Origin: Silanimonas sp021297925 | GTDB lineage: Bacteria; Pseudomonadota; Gammaproteobacteria; Xanthomonadales; Xanthomonadaceae | NCBI GenBank assembly: GCA_027532825.1 | Contig: JAPZTL010000010.1 | Coordinates: 110,525 to 174,524, forward strand | DNA: 64,000 nucleotides | Direction: 5' to 3' | Shown: positions 51,974 to 61,545 of the stretch, piece by piece | Position numbering within the stretch: position 1 is the stretch's first letter | How the letters are laid out: each line of letters starts with the position of its first letter | Notes under the pieces: model-generated | Database searches by the model: none | The model's input: the letters and a program-made list of their open reading frames with translations, nothing else | What the model was told of the DNA's origin: nothing | Program-made: the position numbers and the translations under genes

Positions 51974-54900
51974 ATGGCCTCGAGCCACACGGACCTCTCC
52001 CGCGTCTTCGTCGACCGGCCGATCCTCGCGGCGGTCCTGTCGATCGTCATTTTCGTCGCCGGCCTCATCGCCATCCCCAACCTTCCGGTCACCGAGTACC
52101 CCGAAGTGGCCCCGCCCACCGTGCAGGTGACGGCGATCTACCCCGGCGCCAACCCGAAGACGATCGCCGACACCGTGGCTGCGCCGCTGGAGGAGGCGAT
52201 CAACGGCGTCGAGGGCATGATCTACATGAAGTCGGCAGCGGCCTCGGACGGCACGCTGGTGCTGTCGGTGACCTTCGCGCTTGGCACCGACGTCGACCTC
52301 GCCGCCGTGCAAGTGCAGAACCGCGTGGCGCAGGCCCTGCCACGGCTGCCGGACGCGGTGCGCGCGCTCGGCGTCACCACCGCGAAGGTGTCGCCGAACA
52401 TCACCATGGTGGTGCACCTCGTCTCGCCGGACCAGCGTTACGACGGCCTGTACCTGTCGAACTTCGCCAACCTCAACGTCAAGGACGAGCTCGCCCGCCT
52501 GCCCGGCGTCGGCAACGCGCAGGCCTTCGGCGCCGGCGTCTACGCGATGCGCGTCTGGATCGACCCCGACCAGGCGGCCGCCCGCGGGCTGACCGCGCTC
52601 GACATCGTCGGCGCCATCCGCGAGCAGAACGTGCAGGTCTCGGCCGGCGCCATCGGCGCCTCGCCGCAGCCCACCGGCGCTTCGGTGCAGCTGCTGGTGA
52701 ATGCCCGCGGCCGCTTGGAGACGCCCGAGGAGTTCGGCGCCATCGTGCTGAAGACCGGAACCGGCGGCGCGGTGACGCGTCTGCGCGACGTCGCCCGGAT
52801 CGAACTCGGCTCGAACACCTATGCGCTCAACAGCTACCTCAACAACGAGGAAGCCGCGGCCATCGTGATCTTCGAGGCGCCGGGCGCGAACTCGATCGCC
52901 CTCTCCGACGCCGTAAGGGCGCGGATGGCGGAACTGAAGAAGGACTTCCCCGAGGGCGTGGACTACGCGATCGCCTACGACCCGACCGTGTTCGTGCGGG
53001 CTTCGGTCGATTCGGTGGTGAGCACCTTGCTCGAGGCGGTGCTGCTCGTCGTCCTCGTCGTCGTGGTGTTCCTGCAGACCTGGCGCGCGTCGATCATCCC
53101 GCTGCTGGCTGTGCCGGTCTCGATCGTCGGCACCTTCGCGGTGCTGCTCCTGCTCGGCTATTCCATCAACGTGCTGACGCTGTTCGGCCTGGTGCTGGCC
53201 ATCGGCATCGTGGTCGACGACGCCATCGTCGTGGTCGAGAACGTCGAGCGCCACATCGAGGACGGGCTCACGCCGCTCGACGCCGCGCACAAGGCAATGA
53301 GCGAAGTCTCCGGCCCGATCGTGGCGATCTCGCTGGTGCTGGCGGCGGTGTTCGTGCCGCTCGCCTTCATCGATGGGGTGACCGGCCAGTTCTACCGCCA
53401 GTTCGCCGTGACCATCGCCGCATCGGTGCTGATCTCGGCCTTCAACTCGCTGACGCTGAGCCCGGCGCTGGCCGCCGTGCTGCTGAAGCCGCACGGCGCG
53501 CCGAAGGACGCGCTGGCGCGCGCCATCGACCGCGTGGCGGGCCGCTTCTTCGGCTGGTTCAACGCCCGCTTCAAGCGCAGCTCGGACCGTTACGCGGGGC
53601 GCATCGGCGGCACCATCCGTCGCTCGACGCGGCTTCTGGTGATGTACGCGGGCCTGGTCGGCGTGACGGTACTCGGGTTCACGCAGATCCCGGGCGGCTT
53701 CATCCCCACGCAGGACAAGCAGTACCTGTTCGCCGGCGTGCAGCTGCCGGAAGGTGCCACGCTCGAGCGCACCGAGGCGGCGATGAAGCGCATGGGCGAG
53801 ATCGCGCTGGCCACGCCGGGCGTGAAGGACGTGGTGCAGTTCCCCGGCCTGAACGCCATCCACTTCGTCAGCACGCCGAACGTCGGCGTGATGTTCATCG
53901 GCCTCGATGCGCCGGGCGAGCTGCCCAAGCCGGCCGCCGCGATCGCCGGCGAGCTGACGGGCAAGTTCGGCGCCATCCGCGAGGGCATGGCCTTCGCCTT
54001 CATGCCACCGCCGGTGAACGGCTACGGTAACGCCGCCGGCGTCGAGGCCTACGTGCTCGACCGCGATCGCCTCGGCTACGGCGAGCTCAACGACGCCACG
54101 CAGGCCCTGACCGGCACGATCAGCCGGCAGCCTGGCTTCGGCCCCGGCTCCTCGTTCTCGTCCTTCCAGTCCAACGTGCCGCAGCTCGATGCCGTGGTCG
54201 ACCGCGACAAGGTCAAGGAATCCGGCCTCGCACTCACCGATGTCTACGACTCGCTGCAGGTCTACCTCGGCAGCGCCTACGTCAATGACTTCAACCTGTT
54301 CGGCCGCACCTACTCGGTGTACGCGCAGGCCGATGCGCCCTTCCGCGACGAGGTCGGCGATGTCGCCCGCCTGCAGGTGCGGAACGCGCAGGGCGAGATG
54401 GTGCCGCTCGGCAGCGTGGTCGAGCTGGTGCCGAGCTTCGGCCCCGACCCGGTGGTGCGCTACAACGGCTACCCGGCAGCGGACGTCAGCGCGAGCCCAA
54501 GTCCCTTCACGCCAGGCATGGTGAGCGGAGCCGATGCAGTGCGGATCGCGCGCGACACGGCAGGGCAGATCCTGCCGCGCGGCATGGCGCTGGAGTTCAC
54601 CGGCCTCACCTACCAGCAGGTGAACCAGGGCATCGCCCAGTACCTGGTGTTCCCGCTCTGCGTGCTGCTCGTCTACCTCGTGCTGGCGGCGCTGTACGAG
54701 AGCTGGTCGCTGCCGCTGGCGGTGATCCTGATCGTGCCGCTGTGCCTGCTCTCCGCTTTGGCTGGGATATGGACCATCAACATGGCCAATCTGGGTTGGT
54801 TCTACTCCCAGATGGGGCTCGGGTTGATGGACCCAATGACCGCGGCGCCGCCCACCATCATCGACATGAACGTCTTCACGCAGATCGGCCTCGTCGTGCT

Positions 54901-55252
54901 GATGGGGCTCGCGTGCAAGAACGCGATCCTGATCGTCGAGTTCGCCATCGACCTCGAGAAGCAGGGCCGAGGCATCGTCGAGGCGGCGATCGAGGCCTGC
55001 CGCCTGCGCCTGCGGCCGATCCTGATGACCAGCTTCGCCTTCATCGCCGGCGTGCTGCCCCTGGTCTTCGCCAGTGGCGCCGGCGCCGAAGTGCGCCACG
55101 TGATGGGCGTGACCGTGTTCTTCGGCATGCTCGGCGTGACGTTCTTCGGCCTGTTCTTCACCCCGGTGTTCTACGTGGTGATCCGCCGCATGGTGGAGAA
55201 CCGCAAGGCGCGCCGCGCCGTCGCCCAGCTCGAGGAGTCCTCCCATGGCTAA
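51974..55252 (+). CDS. RND multidrug efflux pump, HAE1 family
   Basis: A 1092-residue transporter with 12 transmembrane segments and two large periplasmic loops, as in AcrB/MexB. TM1 VDRPILAAVLSIVIFVAG, the proton-relay GIVVDDAIVVVENVERH (two Asp in TM4) and the second-half GLACKNAILIVEFA (TM10 Lys) are all present. It exports amphiphilic drugs, dyes or metabolites using the proton gradient. It is somewhat longer than AcrB, in part through an insert around WTINMANLGWFYSQMG-type sequence in the second half. It overlaps the outer-membrane factor gene by 8 bases and follows the adaptor by 3. Confidence 0.95.
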   Translation: MASSHTDLSRVFVDRPILAAVLSIVIFVAGLIAIPNLPVTEYPEVAPPTVQVTAIYPGANPKTIADTVAAPLEEAINGVEGMIYMKSAAASDGTLVLSVTFALGTDVDLAAVQVQNRVAQALPRLPDAVRALGVTTAKVSPNITMVVHLVSPDQRYDGLYLSNFANLNVKDELARLPGVGNAQAFGAGVYAMRVWIDPDQAAARGLTALDIVGAIREQNVQVSAGAIGASPQPTGASVQLLVNARGRLETPEEFGAIVLKTGTGGAVTRLRDVARIELGSNTYALNSYLNNEEAAAIVIFEAPGANSIALSDAVRARMAELKKDFPEGVDYAIAYDPTVFVRASVDSVVSTLLEAVLLVVLVVVVFLQTWRASIIPLLAVPVSIVGTFAVLLLLGYSINVLTLFGLVLAIGIVVDDAIVVVENVERHIEDGLTPLDAAHKAMSEVSGPIVAISLVLAAVFVPLAFIDGVTGQFYRQFAVTIAASVLISAFNSLTLSPALAAVLLKPHGAPKDALARAIDRVAGRFFGWFNARFKRSSDRYAGRIGGTIRRSTRLLVMYAGLVGVTVLGFTQIPGGFIPTQDKQYLFAGVQLPEGATLERTEAAMKRMGEIALATPGVKDVVQFPGLNAIHFVSTPNVGVMFIGLDAPGELPKPAAAIAGELTGKFGAIREGMAFAFMPPPVNGYGNAAGVEAYVLDRDRLGYGELNDATQALTGTISRQPGFGPGSSFSSFQSNVPQLDAVVDRDKVKESGLALTDVYDSLQVYLGSAYVNDFNLFGRTYSVYAQADAPFRDEVGDVARLQVRNAQGEMVPLGSVVELVPSFGPDPVVRYNGYPAADVSASPSPFTPGMVSGADAVRIARDTAGQILPRGMALEFTGLTYQQVNQGIAQYLVFPLCVLLVYLVLAALYESWSLPLAVILIVPLCLLSALAGIWTINMANLGWFYSQMGLGLMDPMTAAPPTIIDMNVFTQIGLVVLMGLACKNAILIVEFAIDLEKQGRGIVEAAIEACRLRLRPILMTSFAFIAGVLPLVFASGAGAEVRHVMGVTVFFGMLGVTFFGLFFTPVFYVVIRRMVENRKARRAVAQLEESSHG

Positions 55253-56714
55253 GGCCCTGACCACGGCCCTCGGGCTGGCCATCGCCACCGCCCTGCTGGC
55301 CGGCTGCACCGTCGGCCCCACCTACGTGCGGCCCGAGGTGCCGTTGCCCGCCGAGTTCGACCAGGCGAGCAGCCACCAGACCGCCGGAACGCCCGGCACC
55401 GCCGTCTGGCAAGCCTTTGGCGATCCGGCGCTGGACGCCCTGATCGCGCGCACGCTCGACGCCAACACCTCGATCGCGCAGGCCCGCGCGCGGTTCGAGG
55501 AAACCCGCGCGCTGAGCGGGCTCCGTGTGTTCAGCCTGTTCCCGACCGTGCCCGCCGGGGCCGGGGCCGACCGCAGCAAACCCAGCCCGCAGGATCCGTT
55601 CCTGCCGCCCGACCAGCCGACCACCGACACCTACCTCGCCGGCTTCGACGCGAGCTGGGAGATCGACCTGTTCGGGTTCCTGCGCAATCCCAGCCGCGCC
55701 ATCGTCAAGCGCACCGAGGCCGACGCGGCCGGCCTGCGCGACATGCAGTTGGTCATGGTCGCCGAGACCGCGCAGGCCTACTTCGCGCTGCGCGGCGCGC
55801 AGCGCCGCGAGGCACTCGCCCGGGAAAGCGTGGCCGCCGCCGACGAAGTGCTGCGGATCATCGACCTGCTCACCGACGCCGGGCGCCTGAATGCCGTCGA
55901 CGCGGCGCGCGCGAAAGCCCAGCGCGACTCGCTGGCCTCGGCGCTGCCGCAGCGCGAGGCCGAACGCGTCTCGCAGGAGCAACGGCTCGCAGTGCTGACC
56001 GCGCAGCCGGTGGCCGACCTGCGCGCGCAGGTCGGTACGAGCGGCGCGTTCCCCGCCCTGCCCGACCTCGTGGCCACGGGCACGCCGGAGCAGTGGCTGA
56101 AGCGACGCCCCGATATCGTCGCGGCCGAGCGCCAGCTGGCGGCGAGCTACAACGACATCGGCACGGAGATGGCCGAGTTCTTCCCGCGCCTGGTGCTCAA
56201 CGGCGGCTTCGGCTGGACCGGCCAGCGGGCCGGCTCGCTCGGCCAGGGCGGCGCGGAGCGCTGGCAGTGGGGTCCCTCGCTGAGCTGGCGCTTCCTCGAC
56301 GTGGGGCGCGTGCGGCAGAACGTCCGCGCCGCCGAGGCCCGCGCCGACGGCGCGGAGGCGCGCTACCGCGAGACGGTGCTGCGCGCGCTGGAGGAGACCG
56401 AAAACGCGCTGGCCGGCTACCGCGCCAGCCATCAGTCCGCCACCGAGCTTGGCCGGGCCGCCGCCGCCGCGCAGGAGGCGTCCCGGTTGTCGCGCCTGCG
56501 TTTCGAGGCCGGGGCCGACGACGCGCTGGCGCTGCTGCAGACCGAGCAGACCCGCATCGAGCTGGAGGACGCCGCGGTGCAGGCGCAGGCCAGCCGGGCG
56601 ACCGCGCTCGCCGCCCTGTACAAGGCCGTGGCCGGCGACTTCGCCGAAGCCGACGGCGCCGGCGGCGCGGCCCCCGGCACGCCGGACGCGCCGGACGCCG
56701 AGGCGAGTCCGTAG
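55245..56714 (+). CDS. RND outer-membrane factor (OprM/NodT type)
   Basis: A 489-residue TolC-superfamily lipoprotein. Signal ALGLAIATALLAGC with lipid on Cys21, followed by TVGPTYVRPEVPLP, the conserved start of OprM/CusC-like channels. The two internal repeats of helical hairpins show AQARARFEETRAL, LQTEQTRIELEDA and similar Ala/Gln/Arg-rich helices. It forms the trimeric duct that the adaptor recruits. It ends the tetR-adaptor-pump-channel operon and may also serve the ABC adaptor at 15-16 kb, which has no channel of its own. An Ala/Asp-rich tail follows the last helix. Confidence 0.93.
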   Translation: MAKALTTALGLAIATALLAGCTVGPTYVRPEVPLPAEFDQASSHQTAGTPGTAVWQAFGDPALDALIARTLDANTSIAQARARFEETRALSGLRVFSLFPTVPAGAGADRSKPSPQDPFLPPDQPTTDTYLAGFDASWEIDLFGFLRNPSRAIVKRTEADAAGLRDMQLVMVAETAQAYFALRGAQRREALARESVAAADEVLRIIDLLTDAGRLNAVDAARAKAQRDSLASALPQREAERVSQEQRLAVLTAQPVADLRAQVGTSGAFPALPDLVATGTPEQWLKRRPDIVAAERQLAASYNDIGTEMAEFFPRLVLNGGFGWTGQRAGSLGQGGAERWQWGPSLSWRFLDVGRVRQNVRAAEARADGAEARYRETVLRALEETENALAGYRASHQSATELGRAAAAAQEASRLSRLRFEAGADDALALLQTEQTRIELEDAAVQAQASRATALAALYKAVAGDFAEADGAGGAAPGTPDAPDAEASP

Positions 56715-56812
56715 CCGGCGGCGGTCAACCGCTGCGCCCCGGCGACGTTCTTGGAGACAGGCGGTGCCCTGCGGCCCGCCGCCATCCCCAACGACACGCC
56801 CCGGAGCCCGCC

Positions 56813-57313
56813 ATGACTACCCCCCGCGCCACCATCCCCCTGCTGGTCGCCCTGCTCGCCCTTGCCGGCGGTACCGCGTTCGCCCAAGCCGACGGCCCGC
56901 GCGCCGGCCGCGGCGGCGGCGGCGAACGCTGGGCCCAGCTCGATCGCAACAACGACGGCACCATCGACCGCTCGGAAGCGGAAGCCCATCCCAAGCTGCT
57001 CGAACACTTCGAGCGCATCGACCGCGACGGTGACGGCCGCCTGAGCCGGCAGGAGGTGCGCGAGGCCCGGCAGCTGACGCAGTCGCGTCGCGAGGCGCGC
57101 CAGAGCCAGAGCCGCGCCATGCAGGCCCGCTTTCGCTGGCTCGACGTCGACAGCGACGGCACGCTGACGCTCGCCGAGATCGGAGAAGCGGCACCGAAGC
57201 TCAGCGAGCGATTCGGCGCGATCGACGGCAACCGTGACGGCCGCATCGGCCGCGAGGAGATCCGCGGTTATATCAAGGCCCAGCGCGACGCCCGGCGGGC
57301 CGCACAGGCCTGA
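56813..57313 (+). CDS. Secreted EF-hand protein with four calcium loops
   Basis: A 166-residue protein with signal peptide (LLVALLALAGGTAFAQA). Four canonical EF loops follow: DRNNDGTIDRSE, DRDGDGRLSRQE, DVDSDGTLTLAE and DGNRDGRIGREE, each with acidic ligands at positions 1, 3 or 5 and a Glu at 12. A basic Arg/Gln-rich helix separates the second and third. It would bind calcium in the periplasm; a buffer or signalling role is unproven. It follows the RND channel after a 98-base gap and a CCGGAG site, so it may be a separate unit. Confidence 0.86.
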   Translation: MTTPRATIPLLVALLALAGGTAFAQADGPRAGRGGGGERWAQLDRNNDGTIDRSEAEAHPKLLEHFERIDRDGDGRLSRQEVREARQLTQSRREARQSQSRAMQARFRWLDVDSDGTLTLAEIGEAAPKLSERFGAIDGNRDGRIGREEIRGYIKAQRDARRAAQA

Positions 57314-57329
57314 AGCACCGCGGGTCGAA

Positions 57330-57884
57330 TCAAGCGCCGTGCACGCGCCGACGAAGGCGTGAGAAGGCGACCGGGGTGATGCCAAGCCAGCCGGCAATGT
57401 CTTGCCGTCGCACCTCATGCAGCAGATCGGGATGGCGCACGACGAGCTCACGGTAGCGCTGTTCGGCCGACTGCGTCGCCAGGGCGGCCTCTCGGCCGAG
57501 TCGCTCACCGACCCGGGACATCACCTGTTCGGTGAGGTAGCTCGCCAGCTCGACGTGCTGTCGACGCAAGGCGTCGAGTTCGCCCCACTCGAACCCCGTC
57601 GCGAGGGTGGGCTTCAGCGCCTCCACGCCAAGCGCGGGCATCGTGCAGCACCCGGGGGTCGCTGGGTCTTCCAAGGCGCCATGCACCCACTCGCCGCGGG
57701 CGGGAAAGGCATGGACATGCTCTTGCCCGTCCTCTGCCACCGAGAACCAGCGCGTCAAGCCCTCATGGAGGAACCAGACGGTGCCATGGCGATCGGTGGG
57801 GCGCACCAGCAGTTCGCCACGGGCAAAGCGACGGGCCCCGCGGCGGGCCAGCGCATCATCGAGAACGGAAGGTACGGGAGTCAC
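57330..57884 (-). CDS. Crp/Fnr-family transcriptional regulator
   Basis: About 184 residues. A cyclic-nucleotide-binding-type beta-roll occupies about 10-110 (RFARGELLVRPTDRHGTVWFLHEGLTRWF read in parts; PARGEWVHGAL) and an HTH lies at the C-terminus (EVRRQDIAGWLGITPVAFSRLRRRV). The usual cAMP-contact residues are not obvious, so the effector may differ. The frame opens at TTG 57953, but the GTG at 57884 begins the recognisable domain; the ribosome-binding site is poor and the start is uncertain. It is divergent from the sterol-desaturase gene with a shared gap of about 80 bases and may control it. Confidence 0.8.
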   Translation of the reverse strand: MTPVPSVLDDALARRGARRFARGELLVRPTDRHGTVWFLHEGLTRWFSVAEDGQEHVHAFPARGEWVHGALEDPATPGCCTMPALGVEALKPTLATGFEWGELDALRRQHVELASYLTEQVMSRVGERLGREAALATQSAEQRYRELVVRHPDLLHEVRRQDIAGWLGITPVAFSRLRRRVHGA

Positions 57885-57963
57885 CGGGGCACTGAACCTG
57901 GGTTTAGGACAGCACGACGTCAGACGCTGCAGGGTGGGCCACCCTTCCAACAAGGCTCAACCG

Positions 57964-58833
57964 ATGGCCCTTCCCACGAACCGGCATGGCTGGCACTGGC
58001 CTCATCTGCTGTTGCTGGCCTTGCTCTGGCCGGCGACCGCGCTTGGGCCGAGCATACCGGACACGCTGCGTCTGGCCTCGTGGCTGGTGTTCAATCTGGT
58101 GCTGCTGAGCTTCGTGGAGCGTCTCGTGCCGCAACGCGTCGACTGGCACCCCACATCCACCGAACTCGTGGGTGACGCCGGTCTGTTGGGGTTGAATGCC
58201 TTGATCGACGCCGTCTTCAAGTTGGGCATGGCGGCCATCGCCTTACCACTCGTGGTGGTTCCGCCCAGCCCGCTTCCGGGCTGGGCCGCCTTCGTACTGG
58301 GCGTGATCGCAGCCGAGCTGGGAAGCTATCTTCTGCACCGTCTGAGCCACGAGGGGGGCTGGCTCTGGCGGGTGCACCTTCTGCACCACCGCCCGGAAAA
58401 GCTGCATGTGGCGAACGCCCTGTCCGTACACCCGATCAATGCGGTGCTGGATGGTCTGGCCCGATTCCTTCCGCTGGCCCTGCTCGGTCTCGACAGCGAA
58501 ACCCTCATGCAGGTCACCATGTTCCACCTGACGCAGGCCGTGGTGAGCCATGCCAACATCCGCGGCCACATCGGCCCCCTGCGATGGCTCGTCGGCGACG
58601 CCGAACGGCACCGGCTGCATCACAGCGGCCGCAGGTCGGATGCCGGGAACTTCGGCACAGATATCCCCCTGTGGGACCTGCTGCTGGGGACACACCGCCA
58701 CGGGCCCGCACCTGCCGAGGTCGGCCTCTTCGATCGACGGCAGGATCCGCAGCCGGGGCAGTGGGGCCGCCTGCTGGCCTTTCCGTTCCTGCGCACGGGC
58801 ATGCACCGCGCCTGCTGCGGACCCGCCCGCTAG
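57964..58833 (+). CDS. Sterol-desaturase/fatty-acid-hydroxylase family membrane protein
   Basis: A 289-residue membrane protein of the di-iron hydroxylase family. Membrane segments in the first half (HLLLLALLWPATALG, LVFNLVLLSFVERL, AAIALPLVVVPP) precede the histidine motifs HRLSHEG, HLLHHRPEK and HRLHHSGR, plus an H in VSHANIRGH. These bind the two irons that activate oxygen for C-H hydroxylation or desaturation of membrane lipids or carotenoid-like substrates. The substrate is unknown. It is divergent from a Crp/Fnr gene. Its stop is directly followed by the ychJ stop on the other strand (adjacent, no overlap). Confidence 0.88.
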   Translation: MALPTNRHGWHWPHLLLLALLWPATALGPSIPDTLRLASWLVFNLVLLSFVERLVPQRVDWHPTSTELVGDAGLLGLNALIDAVFKLGMAAIALPLVVVPPSPLPGWAAFVLGVIAAELGSYLLHRLSHEGGWLWRVHLLHHRPEKLHVANALSVHPINAVLDGLARFLPLALLGLDSETLMQVTMFHLTQAVVSHANIRGHIGPLRWLVGDAERHRLHHSGRRSDAGNFGTDIPLWDLLLGTHRHGPAPAEVGLFDRRQDPQPGQWGRLLAFPFLRTGMHRACCGPAR

Positions 58834-59208
58834 CTAGGCCGGGAAGCTCCCGTCGACATAGCGCCAGCGGCCACCTTCCCGGACAAACCGGCTGCGCTCG
58901 TGCAGGCGCACCGCGGGCCGCCCGCCCACCTTGAAGCGGGCGACGAACTCGACGGTCGCGGTGTCGCCGTCCTCCATGGCGTGCTTGACCTCGAGGCCCA
59001 GCCAACGCGTGCCGGGTTCGGGAAGCAGCGACGAAGGCTCCGGCCGCGTGCCCGGGTGCCAGGTGGCCTGCAGGTAGTCGATGTCGGCGCGCACGTAGGC
59101 GGTGTAACGCGAACGCATCAAGGCCTCGGCGGTGGGGGCCGGCAGGCCCGCGTGGAACGGGCCACAGCAGGCCTCGTAAACACGGGGCGTGCCGCAGGGG
59201 CAACTCAT
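58834..59208 (-). CDS. ychJ: YchJ-family SEC-C domain protein
   Basis: A 124-residue protein. The N-terminal CPCGTPRVYEACCGPFH is a SEC-C zinc-binding motif, and the rest (SRYTAYVRADIDYLQATWHPGT, VEFVARFKVGG, HERSRFVREGGRWRYVDG) is the NTF2-like domain of YchJ (each read as a separate stretch). The role is not known; SEC-C modules bind zinc and often associate with SecA or chaperone-type proteins. ATG 59208 overlaps the DUF4010 stop as ATGA, so the two genes are coupled. Confidence 0.9.
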   Translation of the reverse strand: MSCPCGTPRVYEACCGPFHAGLPAPTAEALMRSRYTAYVRADIDYLQATWHPGTRPEPSSLLPEPGTRWLGLEVKHAMEDGDTATVEFVARFKVGGRPAVRLHERSRFVREGGRWRYVDGSFPA

Positions 59209-60443
59209 CCCACCGGCCAGAACAGCGTGGCGGCCACGGCCGCCGCCCAGGCGATGACAAGGCCGGCGCTCACCCTCAGGCCATACGCGGTGCCACCCGA
59301 AACCCAGGCCACGGCGCCACGGGCGATCACGCTGGCGGCGAGCACGGCCAGCACCGCCTGCCGCGCCGTCTCGAGGCCCATCAGGCCTTGGCCGACCAGC
59401 TGCCCAATCGAGGCCACCGCCGCATGCACCTCGGCGATGGCCGCAAGGAAGGCCGTGGCCAAGGCGCCTGCCTCGCCGAATGCGTCACGCAGCAAGGCGC
59501 TCAGCACCAGCACGCCAGCCATGAAGCCGGCGAAGTAGAGGGCGTGGGAGAACTGGAACATCCGTGACTCCTGCGTCGGTGCCGGTTCATCGCCCGAGCC
59601 TCCGTGCAGGCCGAGCACACCGCCTGCCGCAAGCACCGCACCAAAGCCCAGCAAGGCGGGCGTGACCGCCTTGAGCAGCGTCGCCGAAACGGTCGCCAGC
59701 ACCGGAAACATGAGGGTGAGCGAGGCCAGAGCCGCGAACATGGCCGCCCCCACGCTGGGCCGCAGCAGGCCCGGCGTGCTGCGCACCCGCTGGCCGAAGC
59801 CGGCGATCGCCGCCGTGGAACTCACGAAACCGGCGAAGAAGCCGGCCACGGCCAGACCGCGCCCGCTGCCGATGACCCGCAGCGCGACGTGGCCCAGCGC
59901 GCTGACGGCCATCACCAGCACCACCAGGCGCCAGAGCTTCTGCGGGTTGAGCGCACCACCCGGGCCGATCGAGGCGTCGGGCAACAGGGGCAGCACCAGC
60001 AGGGCGGCGGCGAGCAGAAGCAGACCGTCGCGTACCTCGCGCTCGCTGATCAAGTCACGACCGAGGCGGTGCAGCTTTTCCTTGGCCTGCAGCAGCAGGG
60101 CCACCAGCACCGCCAGCGAAGCGGCAAGCCCCGGCGAGGCCTGGGCCAGGGCGCCAAGCAGCACGGTCACCAGCAGGGCCACTTCGCCCGTCTGGCCCGG
60201 GTCGGTGGTGTCGACATGGCGGTAGCTGCCGTAGGCGAGGAGGCCCATGGCCGCGAGCAGCACGAGGAACACCGGCAGCCCGAGGGTCCAGGCCACGGCG
60301 CCGCCGAGGGCGGCAATGGTGTGGGTGCGCATGCCCGCGGGGGTGTGGCCGCCGTGGTCGCGCTGCCGCTCGCGCACCACGCCGATCAGCAGACCGAGGC
60401 CGAGGGCGGTGAAGTAGCCGGCGTACTGGGGGTCGAGGATCAT
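59205..60443 (-). CDS. MgtC/DUF4010 membrane protein
   Basis: A 412-residue polytopic protein with 11-12 segments. The first part (YFTALGLGLLIGVVRERQRD, GMRTHTIAALGGAVAW) carries the MgtC/SapB motif, and the second (ALGHVALRVIGSGRGLAVAGFFAGFVSSTA and later FAGFMAGVLVLSALL read in parts) is the DUF4010 part. This fusion is common, but its transport or regulatory role is not settled. It is the first gene of a pair with ychJ. The ATG 60443 is used; a longer frame overlaps the promoter side of fbp on the other strand. Confidence 0.85.
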   Translation of the reverse strand: MILDPQYAGYFTALGLGLLIGVVRERQRDHGGHTPAGMRTHTIAALGGAVAWTLGLPVFLVLLAAMGLLAYGSYRHVDTTDPGQTGEVALLVTVLLGALAQASPGLAASLAVLVALLLQAKEKLHRLGRDLISEREVRDGLLLLAAALLVLPLLPDASIGPGGALNPQKLWRLVVLVMAVSALGHVALRVIGSGRGLAVAGFFAGFVSSTAAIAGFGQRVRSTPGLLRPSVGAAMFAALASLTLMFPVLATVSATLLKAVTPALLGFGAVLAAGGVLGLHGGSGDEPAPTQESRMFQFSHALYFAGFMAGVLVLSALLRDAFGEAGALATAFLAAIAEVHAAVASIGQLVGQGLMGLETARQAVLAVLAASVIARGAVAWVSGGTAYGLRVSAGLVIAWAAAVAATLFWPVG

Positions 60444-60537
60444 GCGTCGATGATCGCACTGCCGAGTGGCTCGTGGCCGGCCGGGTGCCGGCCACGGGCC
60501 GGTAGAATGCGCGCGAACCGCCCTTGGAGCCCCCGCG

Positions 60538-61542
60538 ATGTCGAGCCGCACGCCCCTCACCCGCTTCCTCATCGAGGCCGAACGCGCCGGGCAGATCAAC
60601 CCCGAGCTGCGGCTGCTGATCGAGGTGGTGGCCCGCGCCTGCAAGTCGATCAGCTACGCGATCAGCAAGGGCGCGCTGGGCGGCGTGCTGGGTGACGCCG
60701 GCACCGGCAACGTGCAGGGCGAGGCGCAGAAGAAGCTCGACGTGCTCTCCAACGAGATCCTGCTCGAGGCCAACGCCTGGGGCGGCCACCTCGCCGGCAT
60801 CGCCTCCGAGGAGATGGACGACCCGCACCCGATTCCGGACGCCTACCCGAAGGGCAACTTCCTGTTGCTGTTCGACCCGCTCGACGGCAGCTCGAACATC
60901 GACGTCAACGTCAGCGTCGGCACCATCTTCTCGGTTCTGCGCTGCCCGGACGGCGTGACCACGCCGAGGACGGCGAACTTCCTGCAGCCGGGCACCGAGC
61001 AGGTCTGCGCCGGCTACACCGTCTATGGCCCGTGCACCGTGCTGGTGCTGACGATCGGCCACGGCACGCACGCCTTCACGCTCGACCGCGAGACCGGCAG
61101 CTTCATCCTCACCCAGCGCGACATCCGCATCCCGGCCGACACGCAGGAGTACGCGATCAACGCCAGCAACGCGCGCCACTGGGAGGCGCCGGTGAAGCGC
61201 TACGTCGATGATCTTCTCGCCGGCAAGACCGGCCCGCGCGGCAAGGACTTCAACACGCGCTGGATCGCCTCGATGGTCGCCGACGTGCACCGCATCATGA
61301 CCCGCGGCGGCACCTTCATGTACCCGGTCGATGCCAAGTGCCGCGACAAGGGCGGCCGCCTGCGCCTGATGTACGAAGCCAACCCGATGGCCTTCCTCGT
61401 CGAACAAGCCGGCGGCGCGGCCACCACGGGCACCCAGCGCATGCTCGAAGTGACGCCCACCGGCCTGCACCAGCGCGTGCCGGTGATCCTCGGCTCGAAA
61501 AACGAAGTGGCCGAATACGAGCGCTACGTGCGCGAGGGCTGA
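60538..61542 (+). CDS. fbp: Fructose-1,6-bisphosphatase class 1
   Basis: A 334-residue enzyme of normal length. It has EAQKKLDVLSNEILLEAN, the metal-ligand Glu pair in ASEEMDD, the DPLDGSSNIDVNVSVGTIFSV signature (read as DPLDGSSN and SVGTIF) with metal Asp residues, and GGRLRLMYEANPMAFLVEQAGG (GGRLRLMYEANP). It removes the 1-phosphate from fructose-1,6-bisphosphate in gluconeogenesis. The start ATG 60538 gives MSSRTPLTRFL, as in relatives. Divergent from the DUF4010 gene. The 2OG-oxygenase gene begins 3 bases after its stop, so they are probably co-transcribed. Confidence 0.96.
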   Translation: MSSRTPLTRFLIEAERAGQINPELRLLIEVVARACKSISYAISKGALGGVLGDAGTGNVQGEAQKKLDVLSNEILLEANAWGGHLAGIASEEMDDPHPIPDAYPKGNFLLLFDPLDGSSNIDVNVSVGTIFSVLRCPDGVTTPRTANFLQPGTEQVCAGYTVYGPCTVLVLTIGHGTHAFTLDRETGSFILTQRDIRIPADTQEYAINASNARHWEAPVKRYVDDLLAGKTGPRGKDFNTRWIASMVADVHRIMTRGGTFMYPVDAKCRDKGGRLRLMYEANPMAFLVEQAGGAATTGTQRMLEVTPTGLHQRVPVILGSKNEVAEYERYVREG

Positions 61543-61545
61543 GCG

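Noticed and set aside
50576..55321. A 1581-codon open frame antisense to the RND adaptor and pump genes
   Set aside because: It is the antisense shadow of two strongly conserved genes in GC-rich DNA; its translation is rich in His, Arg, Gly and Val without any domain.
57885..57963. Crp/Fnr binding site between the regulator and desaturase genes
   Set aside because: No TTGA-N6-TCAA or TGTGA-N6-TCACA type palindrome could be found by eye; only a weak GC palindrome is present.
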